Shown here: positions 24,172 through 31,554 of the stretch, in pieces
Layout of the letters: every line of letters begins with the position of its first letter
Position numbering within the stretch: position 1 is the first letter of the stretch
Source of the DNA: Arthrobacter globiformis
GTDB lineage: Bacteria > Actinomycetota > Actinomycetes > Actinomycetales > Micrococcaceae
Length of the DNA stretch: 64,000 nucleotides
NCBI RefSeq assembly: GCF_030817195.1
Contig: NZ_JAUSYZ010000001.1
Span: 3,534,001 to 3,598,000, forward strand
Reading direction: 5' to 3'
Translations under genes and position numbers: made by a program
Notes under the pieces: generated by a model
Databases searched by the model: none
Told to the model about the DNA's origin: nothing
The model's input: only the letters and a program-made list of their open reading frames with translations

Positions 24172-24732
24172 ATGATTCCTAGACGGCCCCGCGGCAATCA
24201 CGTGAGTAAGGTGTCAGGCCGTTGGGCCAATCAGAACGCCAAGGACTTGTTCACTTACGAGATGCTGTTGCAGCGTGAGCTTGAGCAGGATGCGATGCTG
24301 TGGCAGACGCCGACGATTGCGTTGACTGCTCAGGCTTTCCTGTTGACCATTGCTTTGAACCCGACATCTCCTGCGTTCGCCACGTATCTTGCTGCTGGCC
24401 TCGGGCTTGTGGTTGCGTTGCTGTCCATGCAGCTGATGGCTAAGCACAGGTTCCTGAACCTGATGGACAGAGCCCACTTGCACGCTCTTGAGGCCCGGCT
24501 GGGAATACAGCATCTGAGCAACCGGCAGTACTTCTACAACAACGGGACCTATCGAGTGCCGGACTGGCTGGCGAACCATAAGTCCCCGCCAGCTGAGCAT
24601 GGCCTGGCGAAGTTCCGAAGCTACCGGGTGTGGATTTTCGGCATGCTTGTATTCGCGGCGGTGAACCTCGCGGTCATCGCTGTGCAGATTTGGGCGCCTG
24701 GTCTTTTGGACGCTCCTGCTCCGACGCCGTAG
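24172..24732 (+). CDS. Membrane protein with paired central helices, unknown
   Basis: This protein of up to 186 residues has two close hydrophobic helices (about residues 48-68 and 72-90), a cytoplasmic-looking middle part and a third helix near residues 152-175. The layout is reminiscent of small effector-type membrane proteins of conflict systems, but no family is recognised. The start is uncertain: the ATG at 24172, and GTGs at 24202 and 24211, are all possible. It stands alone behind a palindromic array, which suggests tight regulation. Confidence 0.6.
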   Translation: MIPRRPRGNHVSKVSGRWANQNAKDLFTYEMLLQRELEQDAMLWQTPTIALTAQAFLLTIALNPTSPAFATYLAAGLGLVVALLSMQLMAKHRFLNLMDRAHLHALEARLGIQHLSNRQYFYNNGTYRVPDWLANHKSPPAEHGLAKFRSYRVWIFGMLVFAAVNLAVIAVQIWAPGLLDAPAPTP

Positions 24733-25068
24733 CAACCCTTGTTGGTAATCACCCGGAAACCTGTCCTTGATCTCCGCTACGTAGAGTACGTGCATCGGTA
24801 GCTGCAACGAGGCCTTACTATCTGTGGTTCCGTAGGCGGCCCGCTCGTTTCTATGGGGGAATGAGCGGGCCACCGCTTCGTTCTTACGGTTAGCCGATGC
24901 CGGTGAACCCATTGCCTGCTTACGCCCGACTGCTTACCCTTTGTTTTGGGAGTGTCCATCAGCCCTTAGTCGGGGGGAAGGCTCAGATGGTCTTCGTCAT
25001 GGGGGCGCTGCCGTTGAAGGGCTGGCTCCACGGTCTCTCCCGCGGCGGGTGGAGCCAGCTCCGGGCTG
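24733..25068. other. Non-coding stretch with two strong hairpins
   Basis: I find no convincing gene. GGCCCGCTC (24838-24846) pairs with GAGCGGGCC (24863-24871) and may terminate the preceding gene. GCTGGCTCCA (25021-25030) pairs with TGGAGCCAGC (25050-25059) and lies just past the SGNH hydrolase stop, so it is probably that gene's terminator. The 150 bases between them could hold a small RNA. Confidence 0.45.
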
Positions 25069-26628
25069 TTAGCCGTCCACATAGCCCTTGGCTTTCAGCC
25101 ACGGTGCGATCAGGTTGTTAGCGACGACGGTTGCCGTTGCCTTCGAGATGTGGCCGATGTCGCCCACATCGAGCACTGATGGCGGCAGGGTGCCAGCGGC
25201 GATCTTGTCCAGGTCATCCTGAGTCGGCGTGATGCCGAGGTCAGTCATGGCCTGTTCGCGCAGGTACTTCTGGATTGACTTAAACTTCCCCGGGTAGAGC
25301 GCCTGAAGACGGCTGTTGATCTCCGTTGCCGTGGTGTGATTCGCGGATCCCGTGGTTTCGTTGGTCCTCGTGGTCACGCCGAGGATGAGGAACTGCTTCA
25401 CCTGAGGGGTAAGCCACTCAATGAGCTTTTGCGTGCCGCCAACAACATGGTCAGCAACGGTCGCGTCAACACCCATGACGTTGCCCGTGATGTCGTTGAT
25501 CCCGATCCAGATAATCGCAGTGTCAGCGTTATGCCCCGCCCAGGCTGAGGCAGGCGTAATAAGCGCAGTGCCCGCCGGAATGGGGTCCGTGCCGTAGTTG
25601 TAGAGCTGCCATGTCCCGTCTGTGTTCTTGGTCAGTCTGACTCCGGCGCCGCCGTTCAGGGTCGCGTCGATGGGCCGCGTGCCCGCCGGCATCCCATACG
25701 TTTGCAGGGGCGTCACGAACGCATTGGCGCCGCCGCCAGCGATCCCGCCCGAGGGCACCGTTACGCGCATTGGCATAGCCCCTACTCGCATCAGCATCTC
25801 GTCAACGGTCGCGCCCGAGTAGCCCAGGTTGGTTACCGTCGCGGTCGTGAGGGTGGTGTCGAGCTTGTAGGGCCAGGTGTCCGACTCGGGCCATAGCGTG
25901 CCGTTGGATCCGCCGTCCGTGAGCGAGTCACCAAAGGTGGTGATCGAAGTCCGCGAAGACGTTGAGACGGTCGGCGCCGACACGGTGGCTGCGGGCGGGA
26001 CCTGCCCGGCGTAAAACTCCGTCGTTCCCCCGCTGGCCACAACCGCTTCGATCCATACATCCACAGGGATTGTCGTTTCCTTGGTGGGTGAACCCAGCGT
26101 TTTATTCAGGCATGATGTCGGGCTCGTGTTTGTCCAGGCGGTCCCGGTGCCGGCGTAGTTCTGTTGCGCCGGGCCGTTATACCCATAGCTGAGGTGATAC
26201 CAGACGCCCTCGGTTAGCGGATACCAAGTCATCCATGGCGTAACGTGCTCCGAACCGTCCGCCGGGGTCGTGAACGCCCCCTCGATCGTTGTGGAGATGG
26301 TCTCTGTGATGCCTACAAAGATTGTGTCTCCGGTGGTCTGCGCCTGCCCGATGCCCACCGCCGTGAATGACAGCCCGCCCGTGTATGTGGTGCCCTTGAC
26401 GGGGTGCCTGTTGCGGAAGTGGACACGGAAGCTGCTGATGTTGGAAGGTGCCTTGAAGGGCACGCGGACGCTAAGTGCAGTCCGGGAATCTGTCGTGTCT
26501 CCAGGCTGGGAAAGCTTCAGGTTGTTCCGGCTAATGTCTCCCAGTTTGAGCCTGATCCCGTCTCCGAAATCAACGTCAACGGTGCCCGTCTCGTAGGCCT
26601 GCTGCCATGTACTTATCCGGCTGATCAT
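25069..26628 (-). CDS. SGNH/GDSL hydrolase with beta-rich N-terminal half
   Basis: This 519-residue protein has a C-terminal SGNH esterase domain: block I FGDSLTDGGS (about residue 230), block III IWIGINDI and block V DVGDIGHIS with the catalytic Asp and His. The first 210 residues are beta-rich and low in charge (Thr, Gly, Ser), as in phage tail or spike proteins. There is no signal peptide. Such esterases in phage virions trim surface polysaccharides or cell-envelope esters. Its presence in an element lacking other structural genes is unusual. It has its own transcription unit, with a terminator upstream at 26664-26687. Confidence 0.8.
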   Translation of the reverse strand: MISRISTWQQAYETGTVDVDFGDGIRLKLGDISRNNLKLSQPGDTTDSRTALSVRVPFKAPSNISSFRVHFRNRHPVKGTTYTGGLSFTAVGIGQAQTTGDTIFVGITETISTTIEGAFTTPADGSEHVTPWMTWYPLTEGVWYHLSYGYNGPAQQNYAGTGTAWTNTSPTSCLNKTLGSPTKETTIPVDVWIEAVVASGGTTEFYAGQVPPAATVSAPTVSTSSRTSITTFGDSLTDGGSNGTLWPESDTWPYKLDTTLTTATVTNLGYSGATVDEMLMRVGAMPMRVTVPSGGIAGGGANAFVTPLQTYGMPAGTRPIDATLNGGAGVRLTKNTDGTWQLYNYGTDPIPAGTALITPASAWAGHNADTAIIWIGINDITGNVMGVDATVADHVVGGTQKLIEWLTPQVKQFLILGVTTRTNETTGSANHTTATEINSRLQALYPGKFKSIQKYLREQAMTDLGITPTQDDLDKIAAGTLPPSVLDVGDIGHISKATATVVANNLIAPWLKAKGYVDG

Positions 26629-26663
26629 TATGTTTTCTGCCTATCTTGTCTGTTTTTGGGTAC

Positions 26664-26687
26664 AAAAAAGCCCGCCATGAGCGGGCT
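26664..26687 (-). terminator. Rho-independent terminator (leftward)
   Basis: On the minus strand AGCCCGC pairs with GCGGGCT around a 5-base loop and is followed by TTTTTT. It ends leftward transcripts coming from the rep operon before the SGNH hydrolase gene. Confidence 0.88.
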
Positions 26688-26785
26688 GGGTATGTGCGGT
26701 TAATCGGGCTTGACTTGAAATATTCGGTGAAATGAGCGGGGTGCCATATTCTGGCGCTTTGTATTCGTTCTAATCAGGGGAAATC

Positions 26786-27157
26786 GTGAACTTTAAGCCA
26801 TCAGCCGGGATCTTTGTTGCCGGCCTTGTCACGTCCTTTGGGGGCGGGTTGTTTTGGTCGATGGGCATGGGAATGGCTGCCACTTCTTCCGGCGGCGGAC
26901 CCGCAGGGATGGCGTTCGTTGGCTTCGCCGCTTCGGTAGCTGGCCTGATTATGCTGTGTATCGGCGCGACCCGTGCTTTGCGGATTATTGATACGCTGCC
27001 TGCCGCGCTTTGGAACCTCACCGCAGGGCAGGGTCAGCCTCAACAGCCAATTCCTGCCCCGCAGCAAACGCATCAGCAGTTCCCGCAGAGCTACCAGGCG
27101 CAGCCCCAGAACCAGCATCCGCACCGGGAATACACCCAACTGCCTCCCGTCGAGTAG
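26786..27157 (+). CDS. Two-helix membrane protein with Gln/Pro-rich tail
   Basis: This 123-residue protein has two hydrophobic segments (about residues 7-27 and 41-62) followed by a 50-residue Gln/Pro-rich tail. The GTG at 26786 has AGGGGAAA at suitable distance. It is of unknown function and runs opposite to the genes around it; its stop is six bases from the stop of the convergent gene. Confidence 0.65.
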   Translation: MNFKPSAGIFVAGLVTSFGGGLFWSMGMGMAATSSGGGPAGMAFVGFAASVAGLIMLCIGATRALRIIDTLPAALWNLTAGQGQPQQPIPAPQQTHQQFPQSYQAQPQNQHPHREYTQLPPVE

Positions 27158-27163
27158 ACGGCT

Positions 27164-27763
27164 TTACGCTTCGGCGGCGAGGTTATCGATCGTGAGGTCG
27201 CTGTGGCGGGCGATTTCCGCCGGGGCGCTGAGGGTGTAGCTCATGGCGTGGTTCATGACGCCTTCGATGCTGGTTTCCTGGTTGTGGAGGTTAGCGAGTT
27301 CCTGGAGCTTTGACCCGTAGTAGGGGTGCTTGGCGGTGTAGTTGTTGACGAGGTTGCCCCAGCCGGCCTCCGCTGCTCTGCCGACGATGGCCTTGGTGAG
27401 GATTTCGTCGTTTGAGAGGTCGGCGCGGTCCAACAGGTCGAGGGCCTGGGCTTCGTTTTCGATGCGGGCTACCCGGTCCTGTGCGTCACGGTAGCTGATG
27501 GTCGCGTTCGCGTCACTGCTGCTGAGTCCGAACAGGGAGCGACGCAGGGAGTCAGCTTTGCTGGCGCGTGATGCCTTATCGTCGGCTTCGAGGGCGGTGA
27601 TCTGCCGCTTGTACTGAAGGTAGTTGGCGGCGATCTGCTTCCGCTGCCCCTCAGGGGTGAGGTTCTTGTTGCTGCGGATGTACTCGACGGTGCGGTTATG
27701 CTCGCCGATGAGTGCCATGGCCTTCTGGGCTTGCGGGGTGTTGGATCCGGTGAGGTTACCCAT
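27164..27763 (-). CDS. Helical phage-type protein, unknown
   Basis: This 199-residue soluble protein is mostly alpha-helical and begins NLTGSNTPQAQKAMALIG; the middle part has coiled-coil character (about residues 45-75 and 90-125). It is not assigned to a family. The ATG at 27763 is preceded by AGGAG, and the gene starts 11 bases after the HTH gene, as the last member of the leftward rep operon. A scaffold-like or replication-accessory role is possible. Confidence 0.65.
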   Translation of the reverse strand: MGNLTGSNTPQAQKAMALIGEHNRTVEYIRSNKNLTPEGQRKQIAANYLQYKRQITALEADDKASRASKADSLRRSLFGLSSSDANATISYRDAQDRVARIENEAQALDLLDRADLSNDEILTKAIVGRAAEAGWGNLVNNYTAKHPYYGSKLQELANLHNQETSIEGVMNHAMSYTLSAPAEIARHSDLTIDNLAAEA

Positions 27764-27774
27764 GATGTTGTCTC

Positions 27775-28200
27775 CTATGCTGCGGTGGCCGCGTTTTTGG
27801 CGGCGGTGAAGTGTTGTAGGTCTTCTTGGGTGATGCGCCATCTGCCGTTGATGTTGTTGGCGTGGAGGCGTTGTTCTTGGATGGCGAGGCGGACGGCTCG
27901 GTCTGTGATGCCCAGCTTGTCAGCGGCTTGCCCCGTACTCATCCACTGTTTTAAGTCTGGGTCCACTTCCGGTTTTGCCGCTACTGGGGTTCCGGTTGCG
28001 GTAGTCCGCCAGGTAAGGGCAGCCAACCGGACGGCCACGAGAACGGCGTCCACCTCAGGGTCCGAGCCCCGTTCCTGGATCCGCACCTCATTGAGTCGGG
28101 CGTACCGTTCCAGCCACGCGCAAACCCTTGCCGGAATGACAACCACTGGGCCGTTGAGCCCGTGGACGTAGGCGGATGGGGGCCGTTGAGGCGTAGTCAT
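27775..28200 (-). CDS. HTH-domain protein of the rep operon
   Basis: This 141-residue protein has an unknown N-terminal half and a C-terminal HTH_17-type domain (MSTGQAADKLGITDRAVRLA, then GRWRITQEDLQHF). It overlaps the 86-residue gene by four bases. It is likely to bind DNA, perhaps near the origin or the packaging site. Confidence 0.72.
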   Translation of the reverse strand: MTTPQRPPSAYVHGLNGPVVVIPARVCAWLERYARLNEVRIQERGSDPEVDAVLVAVRLAALTWRTTATGTPVAAKPEVDPDLKQWMSTGQAADKLGITDRAVRLAIQEQRLHANNINGRWRITQEDLQHFTAAKNAATAA

Positions 28201-28457
28201 TGCTGCTCCTGGTCAAGGTGGTGCGGGTAGTCCGTGGCATGGTCCTTCCACTTGTCGCCGTGCACCTGTTTGAGGGCGCCGGCGGCGATGACTGCGAGGA
28301 CGATGAGTACACGGTCTTGTATCCTCTGGCGCGTGATCCGTTTCAGCGTCGTGCTTGCCACTTTCCCGTCGTCATCCGCGATGGAAGTGATCAGGGCGCC
28401 AGCCAGGTCCACCGCCCGTCCGGCACTTGTTTTCCGCGGCGGCTGTTCCTCGGTCAT
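28197..28457 (-). CDS. Small protein of the rep operon, unknown
   Basis: This 86-residue protein has a basic middle part and a hydrophobic stretch VLIVLAVIAAGAL near residues 49-61 that may be a membrane or core helix. It overlaps both neighbours by four bases. Function unknown. Confidence 0.62.
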   Translation of the reverse strand: MTEEQPPRKTSAGRAVDLAGALITSIADDDGKVASTTLKRITRQRIQDRVLIVLAVIAAGALKQVHGDKWKDHATDYPHHLDQEQQ

Positions 28458-28693
28458 GCAGCTTCCTGCTGTAGCGCGTCCAACACGTCGGCGAGCTGAT
28501 CAGCAAGAGCCCACGCATGCTCCGCCGTGATAGCTGCGATGAGGAATGAGGGGCCGGTGAAGATCGCAACCCCGGGAGTTGTCCCGCCGGTGTCGGTCCC
28601 GATGGCTGCTGGCACGACACGGAGCGTTGCGCCCATCTCGTAGTTCTTCCGATAGAAGCGGGGTTGGGTCGTGAAGACCTTGCCGGCGCTCAT
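28454..28693 (-). CDS. Small protein of the rep operon, unknown
   Basis: This 79-residue protein has a beta-rich centre (MGATLRVVPAAIGTDTGG) and a helical C-terminus. It is not recognised. Start and stop overlap the neighbours by ATGA. Confidence 0.62.
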   Translation of the reverse strand: MSAGKVFTTQPRFYRKNYEMGATLRVVPAAIGTDTGGTTPGVAIFTGPSFLIAAITAEHAWALADQLADVLDALQQEAA

Positions 28694-28863
28694 GCTGCCT
28701 TCTCTCGTGCCTGGTACATCCGCAACTGCGCTTCGGCTGCGGTTGCGCGTCGCTTCCAGTGGGTCGCTTCCTGCTGGGCGTGTTCGAACTTGAGGCGGTA
28801 GGTTTCCGCCTGAGCGGGCCAGTCCCACTGCTGCAAGATTTTCGGGGAGTAGTCGTAGGGCAT
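28690..28863 (-). CDS. 57-residue protein of the rep operon
   Basis: An ATG at 28863 opens a 57-residue frame (start MPYDYSPKILQQWDWPAQAE, mostly a charged helix, end QAREKAA). Its start overlaps the upstream stop as TAATG and its stop overlaps the downstream start as ATGA, which supports it as real despite its size. Confidence 0.62.
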   Translation of the reverse strand: MPYDYSPKILQQWDWPAQAETYRLKFEHAQQEATHWKRRATAAEAQLRMYQAREKAA

Positions 28864-29066
28864 TAGCTTGCCTTCCTGTTCTTGCGTTCACGGTCTACGG
28901 CTGTGGCAGCGGCGTTCCCGGTTGGGTCTTTGTGGATGGTTGTCCGCCCAAAGTGGCGTTCAGGTTGGTTTTTTGTTGCAAGGAGTTGCTGGTGGTAGTT
29001 CATGGCTAAATTCCGCCAGTGGATGGTCTGGTGCTTCCAGTACTCGGCGAGTTCCGCGTCGGTCAT
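28863..29066 (-). CDS. 67-residue protein of the rep operon
   Basis: The ATG at 29066 gives a small basic protein (MTDAELAEYWKHQTIHWRNL, then a Lys/Arg-rich tail). Both ends overlap neighbouring genes as TAATG. Function unknown. Confidence 0.62.
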   Translation of the reverse strand: MTDAELAEYWKHQTIHWRNLAMNYHQQLLATKNQPERHFGRTTIHKDPTGNAAATAVDRERKNRKAS

Positions 29067-29212
29067 TAGTTGTCCCCCGGTTCGTAGATGGCAAGGCGTT
29101 CCTCGGCCTCTAATGCCCTGGCCTGCCATTTGCGGAACAGCGCGTGTTCGTCCAGCGCCTTTTGCTTGTAGACCTCGCAGAGGGCGATAAGGTCATCCCG
29201 GTTCAGTTTCAT
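29066..29212 (-). CDS. 48-residue protein of the rep operon
   Basis: A helical protein (MKLNRDDLIALCEVYKQKAL, then LEAEERLAIYEPGDN). Its start overlaps the RepA-like gene by ATGA and its stop overlaps the next start as TAATG. The unbroken coupling is the main evidence. Confidence 0.6.
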   Translation of the reverse strand: MKLNRDDLIALCEVYKQKALDEHALFRKWQARALEAEERLAIYEPGDN

Positions 29213-30564
29213 GCGGCGCACTCTTGGTGGTGTCCGTGTTCGTTCTCGTCCAGCACGTCACCGCACGCCATGCAGAGTTCAGTGTTCCTAACGGGGCGGG
29301 TGTCTATGTAGGAAGTAAGAACTCTAGGAAGACTAGGAATACTCAGAGATCCGGGTTCAGAGTTCCTAGTGTTCTCAGTGTTCCTAGTCTCCTGAGATAG
29401 ACCTTGCGAGTAGGAAGACTGATTGAGCGAGTAAATCCAAGGCTGCCCCGGCCCGGTTGGAGCGGATGTTCCGAGGGCTTTCATGGCCTTCTCCGCGGCT
29501 GTCTTCCCGTAGCCTTCACGCCGCAGGTGTTCCTTCACGTCCGCGGCTGGTGCCGTTCCGCCTGTGCCGTCCATGAACGCTTTGACAGATGCCTCGGCCT
29601 CTTCGGACTTTGACGGCTTGCGTTCCGCCTCCGCCTCATCCTGTTTCCATTGCGAGAGGAGTTGAGCGATTGGCATGAGCGCGGACGCCGGGGCAGCCAG
29701 CAGAGCAGTTGTGCCAGGATCATCGTCCGTCTGGTCCCTGACCTGTTCCACTCGGACCTGGAACTTCACCGCGTCCACAATCCCGGTCGTGTTGGCTTTG
29801 TCCGGTCCGACCCATAGGTACTGCCCGCTATCGTCCTGCAGCGGTGGCCGTGCGGCGAATAGCACCATGCGGGCCTTCTGCCGGAGGGCCGCGGTTCCGC
29901 CCATCAGGTCACGGGTGTTTGTCGTGTCCATCCGGTTGGTGTGCGTCACCAGCAGCACGGCTAGGTCGTGCCGGGTAGCCAGGTCTTTCCACGGGTGCAA
30001 GGCCGACCGCGCCTGCTGGGTGTCCCTGATGTTCAGGTTGCCGGCGACAGTGTCGAGCCAGGCGTCCACCACGAGGAATGCGGGCTTCTCTTCCATCTGT
30101 TCGAGCAGGCCGTCCAGTAGGAGCATGTCGCCGTTGTTCCCACCGGAGAAAACGGGAGTGCCCGTTCCGTCATCCTCAGTACAGAAGAAATGGATCCGGC
30201 TTATGTCTGCGCCTGCGGTTCGGAGCCTGGCTTCAACTTCACTTGCTGAATCCTCGGTCACAATCACAATTACGTCCGCGGGTTTACGTGCTGCCCAGTT
30301 GAACATTGGGAACGCTTTCCCTGTGGTCACTAGCATTGCCATGAGTACCCATAGAAGGCTTTTGCCAATTCCCTCGGCGCCTACCAGTACAGTAATTTCC
30401 CGGCGGGGCAACCAGCCCCGGCCTAACCATTTAGTGTGCGGTGGGAGTTTTAGTTCCGTTGCCCTGCGAAGTTTCAGGCCGCTTCTGGTGGTTGTCTGCT
30501 GGGATCCGACTGGTCCGCCGATATCGAACGTCTCGGCTTTAAAGTAGTCGGGGATGGCGTTCAT
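29209..30564 (-). CDS. RepA-like AAA+/RecA-fold ATPase
   Basis: This 451-residue ATPase belongs to the AAA_25/RepA type of replication helicases. Walker A is VLVGAEGIGKS (about residues 59-69), Walker B is AFLVVDAW and the sensor region is VLLVTHTNRM. The C-terminus has a possible zinc site, CMACGDVLDENEHGHHQEC, and a low-complexity Asn/Ser/Thr linker before it. It is the only replication enzyme in the element and lies close to the origin-like region, as replication genes do in phage satellites and plasmids. It could instead supply DNA to host DnaB as a loader. Confidence 0.82.
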   Translation of the reverse strand: MNAIPDYFKAETFDIGGPVGSQQTTTRSGLKLRRATELKLPPHTKWLGRGWLPRREITVLVGAEGIGKSLLWVLMAMLVTTGKAFPMFNWAARKPADVIVIVTEDSASEVEARLRTAGADISRIHFFCTEDDGTGTPVFSGGNNGDMLLLDGLLEQMEEKPAFLVVDAWLDTVAGNLNIRDTQQARSALHPWKDLATRHDLAVLLVTHTNRMDTTNTRDLMGGTAALRQKARMVLFAARPPLQDDSGQYLWVGPDKANTTGIVDAVKFQVRVEQVRDQTDDDPGTTALLAAPASALMPIAQLLSQWKQDEAEAERKPSKSEEAEASVKAFMDGTGGTAPAADVKEHLRREGYGKTAAEKAMKALGTSAPTGPGQPWIYSLNQSSYSQGLSQETRNTENTRNSEPGSLSIPSLPRVLTSYIDTRPVRNTELCMACGDVLDENEHGHHQECAA

Positions 30565-30701
30565 TCTGCTGCCTCGTCTGCTGTGAAGTAGCCATAGAGG
30601 CCGGGGGTTTCTGTGCTCTCGATGTACCGCTTCATTTCGAGGCTGATGTAAAGCTCAGTGCTGATGAGCGGGCCGGTGTAATTCCCTGGCTTGCGTCTCA
30701 T
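30561..30701 (-). CDS. 46-residue protein of the rep operon
   Basis: The frame starts MRRKPGNYTGPLISTELYIS and ends FTADEAAE. Its stop overlaps the ATPase start as ATGA and its start overlaps the preceding stop. It is probably expressed; function unknown. Confidence 0.58.
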   Translation of the reverse strand: MRRKPGNYTGPLISTELYISLEMKRYIESTETPGLYGYFTADEAAE

Positions 30702-30814
30702 TTGTCACCTGCCGGCCTGAGCAAAATGCGGAGCTTGTCCTTTTGTTCCCGGCTCAATGGGGGCCAGTTAGCGGCTAGATCGCGGATGTGCTGGTCCGTG
30801 TCGGGCCGCTTCAC
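30698..30814 (-). CDS. 38-residue protein of the rep operon
   Basis: A GTG at 30814 overlaps the stop of the HTH gene as GTGA and opens a 38-residue frame (KRPDTDQHIRDLAANWPPLS, then basic). The length is marginal, but the overlap on both sides fits the chain. Confidence 0.5.
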   Translation of the reverse strand: MKRPDTDQHIRDLAANWPPLSREQKDKLRILLRPAGDK

Positions 30815-31038
30815 TCGGCGGTCGCTTCCGCGAGCAGGCGTTCTACTTCTGCGAGCGGGATCCGGTAGTTTCTGGGCCCGAACCGGTAGCCTTTGATGCG
30901 CCCGGTTCGGATGTAGTCCCGGATCGTCTGTCCGGTGACGCCGCACCGTTTTGCCGCGGCTCCCGTTGAAAGGGAGTTTTCCAGCGAAACGCTGGGGGCG
31001 ATTGCGGGCACGCCAATTAAACGTGTATTGTGGTCCAT
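30811..31038 (-). CDS. Helix-turn-helix protein, first gene of the rep operon
   Basis: This 75-residue protein has an HTH_17/excisionase fold: STGAAAKRCGVTGQTIRDYI, RTGRIKGYRFGPRNYRIPLA, then a Glu/Leu helix. As first gene of a long leftward operon facing the origin-like region, it may autoregulate the operon or act as directionality factor for the nearby integrase. Confidence 0.78.
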   Translation of the reverse strand: MDHNTRLIGVPAIAPSVSLENSLSTGAAAKRCGVTGQTIRDYIRTGRIKGYRFGPRNYRIPLAEVERLLAEATAE

Positions 31039-31223
31039 TAGTAGCGATTCCTTTGGCGAGGTGTCCTACGGTTAAGACCGCCTTGATCGTTATGACTTGC
31101 CTGGCAGGGCTAGTCGGTCACGGTGGTCTTTGTTATGTCTTCCTTGTTCTGATTTAAGTAAACACTAGTTCTTGCATTTCACCTAGAGTCCGCGCTAGGG
31201 TGCAAAAATCAAAAGACACAGGG

Positions 31224-31232
31224 TTATCCACA
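31224..31232 (+). promoter_or_regulatory. DnaA box
   Basis: TTATCCACA is identical to the bacterial DnaA-box consensus, within GGGTTATCCACAGG. It is not near the chromosomal dnaA-dnaN genes, so it most likely serves the element. Confidence 0.6.
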
Positions 31233-31394
31233 GGTTTTTGGACAGATAGTGTTACCGCGTTTCACCCACCTGACTTGCGCTTTCTTGCCCTGTTTTTGGG
31301 CAGCAAAAAGCCTCCCGTCAACACGATTCCGAACCGCTTCCCTTTAATCACGCGGAACATTTGAGGGGATAGGGGGATCCGAGCCCACATACCC

Positions 31395-31530
31395 CCGGCA
31401 AGTGCATAAGGGACCCGCTAGGGCAAGCCCGGTAGCACCAAATAACGCCGGCTACGCTGATTCCCGCGAATAATCCACAGGCAACCGTTATCTAAGCGTT
31501 ATCGAACAGTGCCACTTGCCGGCGTTATTT
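31395..31530. repeat. Two interlocked inverted repeats
   Basis: CCGGCAAGTG (31395-31404) pairs with CACTTGCCGG (31513-31522), and AAATAACGCCGGC (31440-31452) pairs with GCCGGCGTTATTT (31518-31530). Both matches are perfect and compete for the same right arm. They flank the second DnaA-like box and the CGTTATC copies. Confidence 0.7.
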
Positions 31531-31554
31531 TGTGCATTCACCCCTCGTCGAGGC

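Larger units (their letters stand above)
31039..31554. other. Origin-like and regulatory region between rep operon and integrase
   Basis: No gene is seen in these 516 bases. They hold a perfect DnaA box TTATCCACA (31224-31232), a near-match TAATCCACA (31471-31479), two CGTTATC copies after it, a CACCTAG/CTAGGGTG inverted repeat (31180-31186 and 31195-31202), and two long inverted repeats closing around 31395-31530. A likely rep-operon promoter with AT-rich TTTACTTAAAT lies near 31155-31165. The content fits a replication origin; the integrase terminator must also lie near 31540-31552 (CCTCGTCGAGG). Confidence 0.6.

Noticed and set aside
24897..25121. A 74-codon frame between the membrane-protein gene and the SGNH hydrolase
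   Set aside because: It overlaps the hydrolase end and a strong hairpin, and its sequence has no protein-like pattern.
31224..31232. DnaA box read as part of the chromosomal origin
   Set aside because: No dnaA, dnaN, recF, gyrB, rpmH or rnpA is near, and the box lies inside the mobile element.
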